Shown piece after piece: positions 26,889-35,580 of a DNA stretch of 64,000 nt (position 1 is its first letter; each line of letters begins with the position of its first letter). The notes below the pieces were generated by a model, which was not told where the DNA came from, searched no databases, and was given only the letters and a program-made list of their open reading frames with translations. This DNA is from Thermogemmatispora carboxidivorans (GTDB taxonomy: Bacteria; Chloroflexota; Ktedonobacteria; Ktedonobacterales; Ktedonobacteraceae). Both the position numbers and the translations under genes were made by a program. The stretch lies in the NCBI RefSeq assembly GCF_000702505.1, contig NZ_JNIM01000001.1:1488001-1552000 (forward strand), in the 5' to 3' direction.

Positions 26889-28325
26889 ATGGAAGACATA
26901 CCGGAAAGAGAAGCGGCTACTGAGTCGGAGACTGCTGCTCAGAATGGTGTGGCGGATGCTCGCCGCCGTGAGGAGCAGGAATGGACCGATCGCGGCAACG
27001 AGGCGGCACGCGCTGGCGACTATGAGCAGGCGGTGGCCGCCTTTGAGCGCGCGGTGGCTGCCAATCCCGACAGCGCCCGCTCGCGTTACAACCTCGCGTT
27101 AGCTCAACAATATCTGGGCGATCGAGAGCTGGCCATTGCCGGCTATCGACGCGCCATCGATCTTGATCCTGGTCTGATCGAGGCCTATATTAACCTGGGC
27201 CATCTCTATAGCGAGCTAGGTCTCTATGAGGAGGCCATCGAGACCTTCCAGCAGGCGCTGGAAATCGATCCTGAGAACGACGAACTGTACGTCAGCCTGG
27301 GCGATACCTACCGCCTCCAGAACCTCTATCAGGATGCGGTCCAGGCCTATCGGCAGGCGCTTATCCTCAATCCTGGTCAGCCAATGGCCTCCGCGAGCCT
27401 GCGCGATGTGCGTGAGCGCATCAATGATCAGCTGCGCCGACTGATGGTTCAGGAGGCTGAGATCGATGAGAACCCTGCTGACCCCGCGCGTTACGCCGAA
27501 CTGGCCTCCATCTACCTCGACATGCGACGCTATGATGAGGCCCTCTCGATCGCTAACCAGATGCTGGCCCTGGCCCCTGATGAACGAGCCGCTTATGATG
27601 TGCTGGCCCAGGTCTATGAACAGATGGGCGAGCGCGATCAAGCGGCCCAGACCTATGAGCGTATGGTGAGCCTGGCCCCGGAGGATGCCAACGCCTGGGA
27701 ACGGCTCGCGTACTGGCGCTCCCTGCAGGGACAGACGGAAGCCGCGCTGCAGGCCTATCGTCGTGCCCTGGAGCTTGATCCCCGTCTTCAGAGCGCCCGC
27801 TTCGGCCTGGCGGAGACGTGTATGGAGGCTGAGCACTATGAAGAGGCTGCCAGCGCCTATCAGGAGCTGATCGCGGCTGCCGATGAGCTTCAGGAGGAAG
27901 AGCTGGCGGCGGCCTATGCCGGCCTGGCCGATGCCTACAACGCTCTGGGCCGCCATGAGGAAGCCATCGCGGCTGCCAACCAGCTTCTCCAGCGTTTCGA
28001 AGACGATGCAGAGGGGTACTATCAGCTTGCTACCGCCTACGATGCCCTCGGACGCTCTCAAGAGGCCATCGAAAACTACGAGAATGCCATCGAATCCGAT
28101 CCACTCAATGCCGACTATTATAACGCCCTCGCTGATACTTACCGCGAGGTCAAACGCTACAACGAGGCGGTTGAGATGGCTCGCCAGGCCATAGCGCTGG
28201 ACCCCTCGCTGGTGCTGGCCTATGAGACCCTGGCTCGGATTTACCAGGAGATGGGGCGACCCGACGAAGCGCGCGAGATCCTTGCTCAGGCGAACGAGCT
28301 CCGTCAGGCCAGTGAGGCCCTCTAG
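26889..28325 (+). CDS. Tetratricopeptide-repeat protein
   Basis: A 478-aa protein made almost entirely of about eleven to twelve TPR units of 34 residues, for example LIEAYINLGHLYSELGLYEE and AAYDVLAQVYEQMGERDQAA. Each unit has the usual W/L-G-Y-A-A-P positions. There is no signal peptide or membrane helix, so it is predicted to be a cytosolic scaffold that binds other proteins. Two units near residue 180-200 and 340 are irregular and may be linkers. It is preceded by a GAAGGG-type ribosome site. The neighbours give no hint of its partner. Confidence 0.88.
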   Translation: MEDIPEREAATESETAAQNGVADARRREEQEWTDRGNEAARAGDYEQAVAAFERAVAANPDSARSRYNLALAQQYLGDRELAIAGYRRAIDLDPGLIEAYINLGHLYSELGLYEEAIETFQQALEIDPENDELYVSLGDTYRLQNLYQDAVQAYRQALILNPGQPMASASLRDVRERINDQLRRLMVQEAEIDENPADPARYAELASIYLDMRRYDEALSIANQMLALAPDERAAYDVLAQVYEQMGERDQAAQTYERMVSLAPEDANAWERLAYWRSLQGQTEAALQAYRRALELDPRLQSARFGLAETCMEAEHYEEAASAYQELIAAADELQEEELAAAYAGLADAYNALGRHEEAIAAANQLLQRFEDDAEGYYQLATAYDALGRSQEAIENYENAIESDPLNADYYNALADTYREVKRYNEAVEMARQAIALDPSLVLAYETLARIYQEMGRPDEAREILAQANELRQASEAL

Positions 28326-28507
28326 CCCCTGGTCCTGGTAGGTCTGGCCTTTGCTTGGCACCGTTCGTTCAGGCGGGAGGGGAGAGAGGCGGCGCGGTGC
28401 GGCTCGGTGCAGCGCAATGCAGCGCGCCGCACATTACAAAGGACCCGTTCCGTTGCCTTGGGAACAGCTTGCTCCTCCAGGTCGCTTCGCCCCGGTTCAC
28501 TGAGCTA

Positions 28508-29347
28508 CTATGGCTCCAGGCGACCTTTGATCGTCTCGGCGAAACTCTCCAGGTCCTCCAGGCGCTGCCGGATATGGTCATAGAGCAGATCGCGATTCAG
28601 TGTGCCGGGATCGCGGATAAGGGCGTCGCGCAAGTTTGTCAGAACCTCCAGGCGGTAGGCGAGCGTCTTGGGGATCAGTTGCTGAGCCGCCACGATGCTC
28701 AGCAGTTCATGGTAGTCCTCGGGCCGGCGCAAGCCGAAAGAAGCGACCAGGATGCTGCAGATCTGCAGGCAGGCTTCAATGGCAAGCTGGAGATAGCGCT
28801 CTGCCAGGCCGTAGATGCGGTAATCGCTGGTGAACTCCTCGCGCTGCGTCTCCCCCAGGCCGCGCAGGATGCCGATCGCCTCGCTTAGCTGCTGCAAGTG
28901 ACGCTGCACCAGGTCCTTGTCTATCGGGAGCAGTTGCTGCTGCAGGCGACGGCTCAGGGCCTGGTTTTGAAGCTCATCGAAGCGCTTGAAGTCCAGGTAG
29001 TCCATGACGGCCTTGGTCTCAAACATGATGCGCCGCTTCTCATCGCGGCTATAGAGAACCTGGCCATACTTGATCACTTGCAGCTTAAGCAGCAGCGACG
29101 CCTGATTCAGAATCATGACATCGATATTCTCGGTCTCCAGGCGTCTGGCCAGCTCGCTGAAAAAGTAGAGCTGGTAGTCGAGGAACTGCTCAGAGCGCAC
29201 CTGATCCATCAGGAGAATAGCAATATCGATATCGCTCAGTTCGCCGAAGCTTGTGCGCCCCTTCAGTATACCTGTCAGATACGCGGCATTGACGGGATTC
29301 TGGGCGAAGAATTGGTGAAGCTGTGCCTGCTTCTCAAAGAGATTCAT
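28508..29347 (-). CDS. Single-chain MNT nucleotidyltransferase-HepT fusion with degenerate motifs
   Basis: A 279-aa protein joining the two halves of the type VII MntA/HepT toxin-antitoxin pair. Residues ~1-125 look like an MNT antitoxin: AAYLTGILKG followed by SDIDIAILL (D39, D41) and NIDVMILNQAS (D76). The usual Gly-Ser of the nucleotide loop is Gly-Ile (G26-I27). Residues ~135-279 are HepT-like helices. In the HepT toxin site RX4HXY, the aligned residues are R240, R245 and P247, so both the catalytic His and the AMP-accepting Tyr are lost. GGAGG lies six bases before ATG 29347, which fixes the start. The upstream leader (29365-29411) is structured. The fusion is probably regulatory or domesticated, not an active pair. 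Confidence 0.75.
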   Translation of the reverse strand: MNLFEKQAQLHQFFAQNPVNAAYLTGILKGRTSFGELSDIDIAILLMDQVRSEQFLDYQLYFFSELARRLETENIDVMILNQASLLLKLQVIKYGQVLYSRDEKRRIMFETKAVMDYLDFKRFDELQNQALSRRLQQQLLPIDKDLVQRHLQQLSEAIGILRGLGETQREEFTSDYRIYGLAERYLQLAIEACLQICSILVASFGLRRPEDYHELLSIVAAQQLIPKTLAYRLEVLTNLRDALIRDPGTLNRDLLYDHIRQRLEDLESFAETIKGRLEP

Positions 29348-29364
29348 CAGCAGCCTCCGATCAA

Positions 29365-29411
29365 ACTCCTTGAGGACTGTCGGGAGACAGTAGCAGAAGG
29401 CTTCAAGGAGT
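29365..29411 (-). other. Structured leader of the MNT-HepT gene
   Basis: A nested hairpin: outer 9-bp arms at 29365-29373 and 29403-29411 (ACTCCTTGA type), inner 6-bp arms ACTGTC/GACAGT at 29376-29381 and 29386-29391 with a GGGA-side tetraloop. It ends 17 nt before the start codon and next to the Shine-Dalgarno. Confidence 0.5.
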
Positions 29412-29692
29412 ATCCCCCATCCGTTGAGAGACCGGGGGTGCTTTTCAGCCAGTCCTTTGCCTGCATGCAACAGTCTAGTGAGAAGAGAGGTGCTTTCCTC
29501 CCTCTTCTGTATGTAATATTCTACCATAGAAATGGAGCTGCGGCGGCCTCCTGTCCTCTGCGCCCTGCCCTGTGCTGCCGACTGAGAGGGCGATCTGTCC
29601 GCTCATTGAGACTCCGCTCCTTGCCGCTTACGCCTTGACAGGAGGGGAGGGAGCGAACGCGGGGGCGATTGAGGGAGAGGCTCAGGCTCAGC
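29412..29692. other. Intergenic region between moaE and the MNT-HepT leader
   Basis: No gene is evident. A minus-strand TAGAAT near 29520 could be a -10 element for the MNT-HepT gene, with a poor -35. Confidence 0.3.
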
Positions 29693-30106
29693 TCAGCCCT
29701 CTACCCAGGCTTCTCCGTCGAGGCTGACCTCTTTTTTCCAGATTGGGACAGTGGTCTTGAGAGTATCAATGATGTAGCGGCAGGCTTCAAAGGCTTCGGC
29801 GCGATGGGGCGTTGCGACCACAATGATCACGCTGGCCTCGCCAATCTCAATGCGCCCAAGGCGGTGGGCGACTGCTACCCGCTCTGCTCCCCAGCGTTGG
29901 CGCGCCTCCTCCACAATGCGCCGAATCTGCTGCTCTGCCATCTCGGGATAGGCATCGTACTCCAGGTAGCGGATCTGCTTGCCACGGGCGTGGTTGCGTA
30001 CCACTCCCTCGAAAATGACAATGCCGCCAACCTCGGGCGCGGCCACCGCGGTCACCAGCGCCTCGCGATTCAGCGGCTCGCGCGTAATCTGAATCACTGG
30101 CTCCAT
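29693..30106 (-). CDS. moaE: Molybdopterin synthase catalytic subunit MoaE
   Basis: A 137-aa protein that inserts the dithiolene sulfurs into precursor Z (cPMP) to form molybdopterin, with MoaD as sulfur donor. Family motifs are GGIVIFEGVVRNHARGK (the Arg-rich loop), HRLGRIEIGEASVIIVV, and the catalytic-lysine region K117 with PIWKKE (K124/K125). Length is normal. It lies 58 bp downstream of moaD on the same strand, as expected for an operon. No moaA, moaB or moaC is within the window. Confidence 0.93.
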   Translation of the reverse strand: MEPVIQITREPLNREALVTAVAAPEVGGIVIFEGVVRNHARGKQIRYLEYDAYPEMAEQQIRRIVEEARQRWGAERVAVAHRLGRIEIGEASVIIVVATPHRAEAFEACRYIIDTLKTTVPIWKKEVSLDGEAWVEG

Positions 30107-30146
30107 AGGCCCATCCTGCCAGAGAGAAATGCTCTTCCTCTACCCA

Positions 30147-30180
30147 GGGTGGGGCAGCTGCTTGTCAGGCTGCCCCACCC
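30147..30180 (-). other. Perfect 12-bp hairpin across the moaD stop codon
   Basis: GGGTGGGGCAGC (30147-30158) pairs exactly with 30169-30180 across a 10-nt loop that contains the moaD stop codon (30165-30167). An alternative pairing of CCCCCA (30178-30183) with TGGGGG (30186-30191) would compete. It sits between moaD and moaE. Confidence 0.6.
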
Positions 30181-30416
30181 CCAAGTGGGGGAATAAAGAC
30201 AAGCTCATCATCTTCCTGCAGCACCCGGTCCGCGGGGACGTATTCGCGATTTACCGCGCACAGCGAGCGCTCCAGGATTGGCTGCAGACGGGAATAGCGA
30301 GCGACAAGTAAGGCCCGGGCTCCGGCGACGTCGGTTCCCTCGGGCACCGTCAGGGTCTCGGCATCCTGACCCACAATCTCGCGTAATCCCGCAAAGTAGC
30401 GCACACGGATCTTCAT
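30165..30416 (-). CDS. moaD: Molybdopterin synthase sulfur carrier MoaD, with extended C-terminus
   Basis: An 83-aa ubiquitin-fold sulfur carrier. It begins MKIRVRYFAGLREIVGQDAE and shows the usual DDELVFIPPL segment near the end. MoaD must end in Gly-Gly so that MoeB can adenylate it, but here the chain ends LGGGAA, two residues beyond the glycines. Removal of AA (or GAA) by a JAMM-type protease, as known for the QbsE carrier, would be needed. The stop codon lies in the loop of a 12-bp hairpin. The promoter at 30424-30453 puts the transcription start at the ATG, and no ribosome site is seen, so the mRNA appears leaderless. Confidence 0.88.
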   Translation of the reverse strand: MKIRVRYFAGLREIVGQDAETLTVPEGTDVAGARALLVARYSRLQPILERSLCAVNREYVPADRVLQEDDELVFIPPLGGGAA

Positions 30417-30423
30417 GCCAATG

Positions 30424-30453
30424 AGTATATCACGCTGTTTGCGCGACTGTACA
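30424..30453 (-). promoter_or_regulatory. Promoter giving a leaderless moaD mRNA
   Basis: On the minus strand, TGTACA (30448-30453), an 18-bp spacer and TATACT (30424-30429), seven bases upstream of the moaD ATG at 30416. Confidence 0.5.
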
Positions 30454-30473
30454 GCTATGCACAGTCGTCCGGC

Positions 30474-32045
30474 TCAGCCTTGACTGGCAGCTCGTCGCAT
30501 GACGAACTCGGCCAGCGTGCGCACTGCGACCCCTGTGGCCCCTTTCTCTTGGTAAGGCTTGGAGCTATCCACAAAGCTCGTGCCGGCAATGTCCAGATGC
30601 GCCCAGGCCGCTGAGCCGGCGAAGTGCTCCAGTACCTTGGCGGCGGTGATCGAGGAAGCAGGTCGACCGCCGGTCTGCCTGATATCGGCGACCTCGCTCT
30701 TGATCTGCTCGCCGTATTCGTCATCCAATGGCAGGCGCCACAGTTTCTCGCCCACGGTCTCGCCCGCGACAATGAGTTCTTCGCTCAAGCGCGTATCGTT
30801 GCTGAAGAGGCCTGCGTAGACATGTCCCAGAGCGACCACGATGCCGCCGGTGAGCGTTGCGACATCGATGATCGGAGTCAGTCCCTCGCGCGTGGCGTAG
30901 GACATGGCATCAGCCAAAATGAGCCTTCCCTCGGCGTCGGTATTCACGATTTCGATGGTCTTCCCATTCATGATACGCAAGATATCGCCTGGTCGGTAGG
31001 AGTGCCCATCAGGCATATTCTCGCAGGTCGGAACGAGGGCGGTCACGTTCAGAGCTGGTTTGAGGCGAGCGATTGCCTGCATTGCTCCCAAGACGGCAGC
31101 TGCTCCAGCCATATCGCCTTTCATAGTCACCATGCCATCTGTGCTTTTCAAGGAGAGTCCGCCGCTATCGAACGTAATGCCCTTGCCGACCAAGGCCAGC
31201 CCGTCTGCTTGCTCTGGGGCGCCGCGATAGCGTAGGATAGCCAGATAGGGAGCTTCGCTACTGCCACGCGAGACGGCCAGCAGGCCTCCCATGCCCAGCT
31301 TTTCCATCTGGGGGCGTTCCAATACCTCGCAGGCAAGGCCCCAGGTTTCGGCCATGCTGCGGGCACGGCGAGCCAGCTCACCGGGTGTCAAGATATTCGG
31401 AGGCTCGTTCACCAGATCGCGCGCGAAGTTGGTCGCCTCGGCCAGGATGCGGCCCCGCTGTAGAGCTGCCTCAAGCGTACTGCTCTCGTAAGCCGTCTGG
31501 GCTGGCCCCACCTGTAGCAGCAGCTCGCGGACGGCTTCCTCGGAGTCTCTTGAGCCATTGTTGCGATAGCGACTAAAGCGGTAGAGTCCAAGGAGGAACC
31601 CTTCCACCTGAGCTTGCAGAGCGGCCAGCGTTGTCAGTGCCTGCGGCGAGCCGGGTTCCGGCTGAAGGCTGGTCACATCGATGGCCAAAACCACGCGCCG
31701 CGCGCCTTTCTCCTGAAGCTGGCGAGCCAGGGTCGCGCAGGCCCGTCGCAAGGTACGTGGAGCATCGCGCTCCAGATCGCCCAGGCCGAGCACAATCAGC
31801 CGTCTGGCGGCGAACCTGCCCGGCACAAAAAACGTCGTAATCTCCCCGCTATAGCCTTTGATCTCGCTGCGGGCACAGCTTTCCTGCAGCAAGCCATCCA
31901 GGCGAGCATCTACCGCCTGTGCAGGAGCGCTCAGGCGGGCCTGCTCGCTCCCACGTGGACGGCCTGCGCTCACCACGAGGGCATCGCAGCTGATCTCTGT
32001 AAGAGGCTCATTAGTCAGGCGAAGATCGAGTTCCACAGTCTCCAC
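30474..32045 (-). CDS. pepA: Leucyl aminopeptidase (M17)
   Basis: A 523-aa cytosolic M17 metalloaminopeptidase that releases N-terminal residues from peptides. The two-metal site is visible as VGKGITFDSGGLSLK (Lys and Asp ligands), MKGDMAGAAAVLGAM, and the diagnostic NTDAEGRLILADAM. The N-terminal ~180 residues form the less conserved macrodomain-like part. Length is normal. GTG 32045 follows AAAGGAG by about 11 bases. It lies downstream of the response-regulator gene on the same strand (51-bp gap) and may be read from the same transcript. Confidence 0.93.
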   Translation of the reverse strand: METVELDLRLTNEPLTEISCDALVVSAGRPRGSEQARLSAPAQAVDARLDGLLQESCARSEIKGYSGEITTFFVPGRFAARRLIVLGLGDLERDAPRTLRRACATLARQLQEKGARRVVLAIDVTSLQPEPGSPQALTTLAALQAQVEGFLLGLYRFSRYRNNGSRDSEEAVRELLLQVGPAQTAYESSTLEAALQRGRILAEATNFARDLVNEPPNILTPGELARRARSMAETWGLACEVLERPQMEKLGMGGLLAVSRGSSEAPYLAILRYRGAPEQADGLALVGKGITFDSGGLSLKSTDGMVTMKGDMAGAAAVLGAMQAIARLKPALNVTALVPTCENMPDGHSYRPGDILRIMNGKTIEIVNTDAEGRLILADAMSYATREGLTPIIDVATLTGGIVVALGHVYAGLFSNDTRLSEELIVAGETVGEKLWRLPLDDEYGEQIKSEVADIRQTGGRPASSITAAKVLEHFAGSAAWAHLDIAGTSFVDSSKPYQEKGATGVAVRTLAEFVMRRAASQG

Positions 32046-32096
32046 AGTCTCACTAGCTCCTTTGCACCAAAGTCATCATCGTATGAGGCCAAACAT

Positions 32097-32498
32097 CTAG
32101 TGGACTAGCAAACGCTCAACTAGATCCAGCAACTGGCGCGGCTTAAAGGGCTTCAACAGATACTCGTCGTAGCCGCCGCTGGAAGCAGAGCTGCGAGCCT
32201 CGTCGGGGGGGTAAGCCGTAACAGCCACGATTGGCACCTTCCCCATCCCCGGACGAGCGCGGATCAATTGCGCCGTTCGCTGCCCATCGAGGACGGGCAT
32301 CAGCAGATCCGTGAGAATCAGATCGACCTGCACCCGCTCTAGCAGGTCCAGTGCTTCGCGGCCATGCGTCACTGAAAAGCAGCGGTAGCCGCGAGAGGAG
32401 AGGACCTTCTCCAGCAGCAGGCGATCGGAAGGATCATTCTCGATGATCAGAATTGTGGCCTCACGTCGTGTGGAAGATGCACCGGTATCCATCGTCAT
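32097..32498 (-). CDS. Stand-alone response-regulator receiver protein
   Basis: A 133-aa CheY-like protein consisting of a receiver domain only. The phosphoacceptor is D64 in LILTDLLMP, the acidic pocket is in LIIENDPSD, the Thr switch is in VAVTAYPP, and the conserved Lys is in YLLKPFKPRQL near the C-terminus. It has no DNA-binding output domain, so it signals by protein contact. It follows the hybrid-type sensor kinase gene by 95 bp on the same strand and is very likely phosphorylated by it. Confidence 0.9.
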   Translation of the reverse strand: MTMDTGASSTRREATILIIENDPSDRLLLEKVLSSRGYRCFSVTHGREALDLLERVQVDLILTDLLMPVLDGQRTAQLIRARPGMGKVPIVAVTAYPPDEARSSASSGGYDEYLLKPFKPRQLLDLVERLLVH

Positions 32499-32592
32499 CG
32501 ATCGTCACTATCATCCTAGATGCTCATCGTGGAGAAACTGGAGGTGGCGGGCGTGGGTGGAGCAGACAGTCTTGACTGACCTGACCGCTCAC

Positions 32593-34659
32593 TCAGGCTC
32601 CAGAGCGGCTCTGGAGCTTCGGGCTGGCTGCCAGGGGAAGCACAAAGGAAAAGACCGAGCCATGCCCCGGCATACTTTCCACGAAGACCTCGCCACCTTG
32701 CAACTCCACGAGCTTACGGGCAATCGTCAGACCCAGGCCAGTGCCTCCAAACTTGCGCGCTGTGCTACTATCGGCCTGGCGGAATGCCTCAAAGATATAC
32801 TCCAGCGCTGCCGGTGAGATACCGATCCCGCTATCATGCACAGCAATACGCAGCATATCATAGCGTTCCAGGAGATTGCAACGGATCGTAATGCCACCGC
32901 GCTCGGTGAACTTAATGGCGTTGGAGACCATATTGACCAGCACCTGACGCAGGCGGTAACTATCGGCCAATACCCGCGGTAACTCCTCGGGCAGCTCCAG
33001 CTGTAAGGTCAGGTCGCGAGCTGAGGCCAGAGGCTTCAGCTGATCCACAACCTCTCGCAAGCAGCCCTCGATGGCCAGCGGCTCCAGGCGCACCTCCAGG
33101 CGGTCGGCCTCGATCTTCGAGAGATCAAGCATATCATCGACCAGGTGCGACAGATCCTCGGCCCGGCGGATCATAAAGCGAATGTGCTCTTCCTGCTCTG
33201 GGGTCAGTGTTCCCTCGACGAAGCCATCCACCAGCAAGGAGCCGTAGCTAATGATGCTATGCAAAGGAGCGCGTAGCTCGTGGGTGACCGTGGCCAAGAA
33301 CTGCGACTTCAGCTGATTCGCGCGCTCCAGAGCAACGTTCTTCTCCTTGACCTCAGCGAAGAGCAGGGCATCTTGAATGGCCATCGCCGCCTGGATGGCT
33401 GCCGTACTCAACAGGAAGGTATCGCGCTGAGTCAGTTGATAGGGGCGCTCCGAGTAGAGCATAATCGCCCCGATCGTCTCATCTTGCAGCAAGAGGGGCG
33501 TGGCAATCACCGCGCCGTAGCCGGCCTCCAGCGCGAGCCACGCCCAGCGCTCCTGCCGCTCCTGGTAGATGGCGCGCACGTCCTCGCCATAGGCGATTTT
33601 CTGCTTCTGCATGGCCATCCGGGCTAGCAACAGGTCCAGCTCACGGAGCGCCTCGTGGGGAATGCGAGGGTGGGGAGGTTCCACACGCGCGACAGCGGCC
33701 TGCAGGCGCGGTGGACGGATCACTCGCCGCCGGGGGGCTGGAGGAGTGGGACGCGGTAGGGCGGCCATTTTTGTCGTGGCCGCTAGCGTGATATCGGCGC
33801 GTGGATCAGTATAGACACGGACCTGACCCTGGCGATAGGTCTCACCGGTCAAGATCTCGGTGCGCGGCGGGTCGTTGCTCCACAAAGCTACCGCCCACGG
33901 AGCAGGCTGATCGCGCCCGTAGAGCAAGAGCGAGACCTGACGCACCTGCATAATGACCCCAAGACGAGAAACGATCTCGGCCAGCAAATGCTCTAGATTG
34001 AGTGTTGAAATCAGTGCATCGCTCATGCTCAGCAGGTCGCTCAGCTGGCGTGTCAGCAAGCGACTTTCGGCATCCTGTTGCGCCAGGGCCGAGCCGAGCT
34101 GCTGAAAAGCCTGAGAGAGGGCCTCTAACTCGTCGCCTGGCAGCGTGGTCGAGGGCAGCGCTGGCGGCGTAGAGGAAGAAGATATACGGGGGGGCAGAGA
34201 AAGCGGCAGGCGGAGGCCCTGCTCTACCCGGCTGAGCAGCTCAGAGAGAGGAAGACTAACGAGCTGGCGAACCGCGATGCTAAGGAGCAAGAAGCCCGGG
34301 GCACAGGTAAAGAGCAGCAAAGAAGCAAGCGCCAGCCAGACGTGAGGGGAAGCCGTCTGATGGGCCGAGAAATAAGAGAGCAGAGGCCAGCTCAGGGCCA
34401 GGAACAGGCTCAGGCAAAGGAGGCAGATCAACCCCGCCGCCAGAATCAATTTAGCGCCCAAAGAACGCACCATCGCACGCATGCGAGCACAAGCCTCAGC
34501 AATAGATAAGGGGAGGGCAGAGTCCGACTCGTCCTCCCCTCCACGTACCGCGCTGGCAGAAGAACTGGCGCTTGCCTGGCCAGCCCCAGCGACACGAGCA
34601 GCACGGCGAGACGGGCAGCCAGCTCCGGGACAAGAAAGCTGCAACACCCTGCGAATCAA
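32593..34659 (-). CDS. Membrane sensor histidine kinase with GAF domain
   Basis: A kinase of up to 688 aa. Two membrane helices lie at about residues 70-92 and 105-130, followed by a HAMP-like linker, a coiled coil, and a GAF domain (GYGAVIATPLLLQDETIGAI; DTFLLSTAAIQAAMAIQDA). The HisKA box has the phosphorylated His in ATVTHELRAPLHSIISYG (about residue 460), and the HATPase domain has NMVSNAIKFTERGG, HDSGIGISPAALEYIFEAF and FGGTGLGLTIARKL. The start is unsure: TTG 34659 is longest, while ATG 34482 or 34473 would remove ~60 low-complexity residues; none has a clear ribosome site. The minus-strand TATAAT at 34772-34777 may be its promoter. Confidence 0.9.
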   Translation of the reverse strand: MIRRVLQLSCPGAGCPSRRAARVAGAGQASASSSASAVRGGEDESDSALPLSIAEACARMRAMVRSLGAKLILAAGLICLLCLSLFLALSWPLLSYFSAHQTASPHVWLALASLLLFTCAPGFLLLSIAVRQLVSLPLSELLSRVEQGLRLPLSLPPRISSSSTPPALPSTTLPGDELEALSQAFQQLGSALAQQDAESRLLTRQLSDLLSMSDALISTLNLEHLLAEIVSRLGVIMQVRQVSLLLYGRDQPAPWAVALWSNDPPRTEILTGETYRQGQVRVYTDPRADITLAATTKMAALPRPTPPAPRRRVIRPPRLQAAVARVEPPHPRIPHEALRELDLLLARMAMQKQKIAYGEDVRAIYQERQERWAWLALEAGYGAVIATPLLLQDETIGAIMLYSERPYQLTQRDTFLLSTAAIQAAMAIQDALLFAEVKEKNVALERANQLKSQFLATVTHELRAPLHSIISYGSLLVDGFVEGTLTPEQEEHIRFMIRRAEDLSHLVDDMLDLSKIEADRLEVRLEPLAIEGCLREVVDQLKPLASARDLTLQLELPEELPRVLADSYRLRQVLVNMVSNAIKFTERGGITIRCNLLERYDMLRIAVHDSGIGISPAALEYIFEAFRQADSSTARKFGGTGLGLTIARKLVELQGGEVFVESMPGHGSVFSFVLPLAASPKLQSRSGA

Positions 34660-34772
34660 AAAGATGTCCAGGCTGACAACACTATCAGTGAGCCTGCTCT
34701 GCTTCTTTTGCTGACCGCCACTTGCGGGTGGGTCTGCCCAAGCCCCGCCATCTGTTTGTTCAGGCTCCTTTA

Positions 34773-35198
34773 TTATAACGGATGAGAGGGAGCCTGTGTT
34801 AGCGGGGTGACTGGTGTGCCAGCTCTGGCGGAGGCAGGATCATCCTCGATATGCTCTACATAGCCGTTGCGGAGCAAGCGAGCCACGGTACAGGCCACAT
34901 CTTGCTCATCGCGATGGACGAGACGAGCGATCTCGCTCAGGCTCCGTTTTCCGTTCAGCAGCAGAAAGACCAGGCGTTCGCGGCGATCGAGCTGAGAAAT
35001 AATTTCGGGCCTGGCTGCCTCGGGAAGCGCGCGAAAATAAACATCGTAGTGCTGTAGCTCACCTCGCGTTGCTGTCTCTGCAGCGGCAGCGCGCTCCAGC
35101 CTTGGGGACGAAGCAGCAGCAGGCGAGGTCAGCAAGATCGGTGCGGCGCGTGTTGCGGCATGCTTCAAATATTTACTGAGACCCCAAGCTCGTAGCAT
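34773..35198 (-). CDS. Small winged-helix-like protein, unknown
   Basis: A 141-aa protein. Residues ~1-45 are Ala-rich and look like a flexible or weakly targeting N-terminus. Residues ~65-115 (RRERLVFLLLNGKRSLSEIARLVH, then VACTVARLLRNGYVEHIEDD) resemble a winged helix of the kind found in DUF4388 or MarR-like proteins. AGGAGGG precedes the ATG at 35198, a strong site. A minus-strand TATAAT (35280-35285) and a palindrome (35222-35234) lie upstream. It precedes the sensor kinase gene on the same strand, so it may regulate or belong to that signalling unit. Confidence 0.6.
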   Translation of the reverse strand: MLRAWGLSKYLKHAATRAAPILLTSPAAASSPRLERAAAAETATRGELQHYDVYFRALPEAARPEIISQLDRRERLVFLLLNGKRSLSEIARLVHRDEQDVACTVARLLRNGYVEHIEDDPASARAGTPVTPLTQAPSHPL

Positions 35199-35580
35199 GA
35201 CATCCCTCCTAACCTATTCAGTTCGCACTGCGAATCCGCCCCTGGTTCTTGAGAAGTGCCTGGGACCCACCACTACTACATTATACTCGTGGTGCCTAGG
35301 TAGAAGCCTGGTTGGTGAGGAATGGAGGGAGGGCGTTGGGTGGGCGGGAGTGGGAGAGGCAAGCGAGGGTTGCCGGTGATGCTGCAGGATAGGATGAGGC
35401 AGGGCAACGAATGGACGAAAGGAGCATCCCGCTGTGAACAGCGCCAACAGTGAGAGCAGCGGCAGAGCGGCAGATGCCGACGATGGCCAAGCGGACAGAA
35501 AGGCAAGAGCACCAAGTGCGAGCGATGTGCCCTTCCCTGCCTGGCTAGCGGTGCCGGATCATCGCCTTCCCGCGGCGGAG
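35199..35580. other. Intergenic region upstream of winged-helix-like gene
   Basis: No gene is evident. It contains the minus-strand TATAAT at 35280-35285 and the palindrome at 35222-35234. Confidence 0.4.
35222..35234. promoter_or_regulatory. Palindrome in leader of winged-helix-like gene
   Basis: TTCGCA and TGCGAA flank a single C, about 45 bp downstream of the -10 TATAAT and 24 bp upstream of the start codon. This is a possible roadblock-type operator or UTR hairpin. Confidence 0.4.

Noticed and set aside
27216..28361. 381-codon minus-strand open frame
   Set aside because: It is antisense to the TPR gene; the repeats create the open frame.
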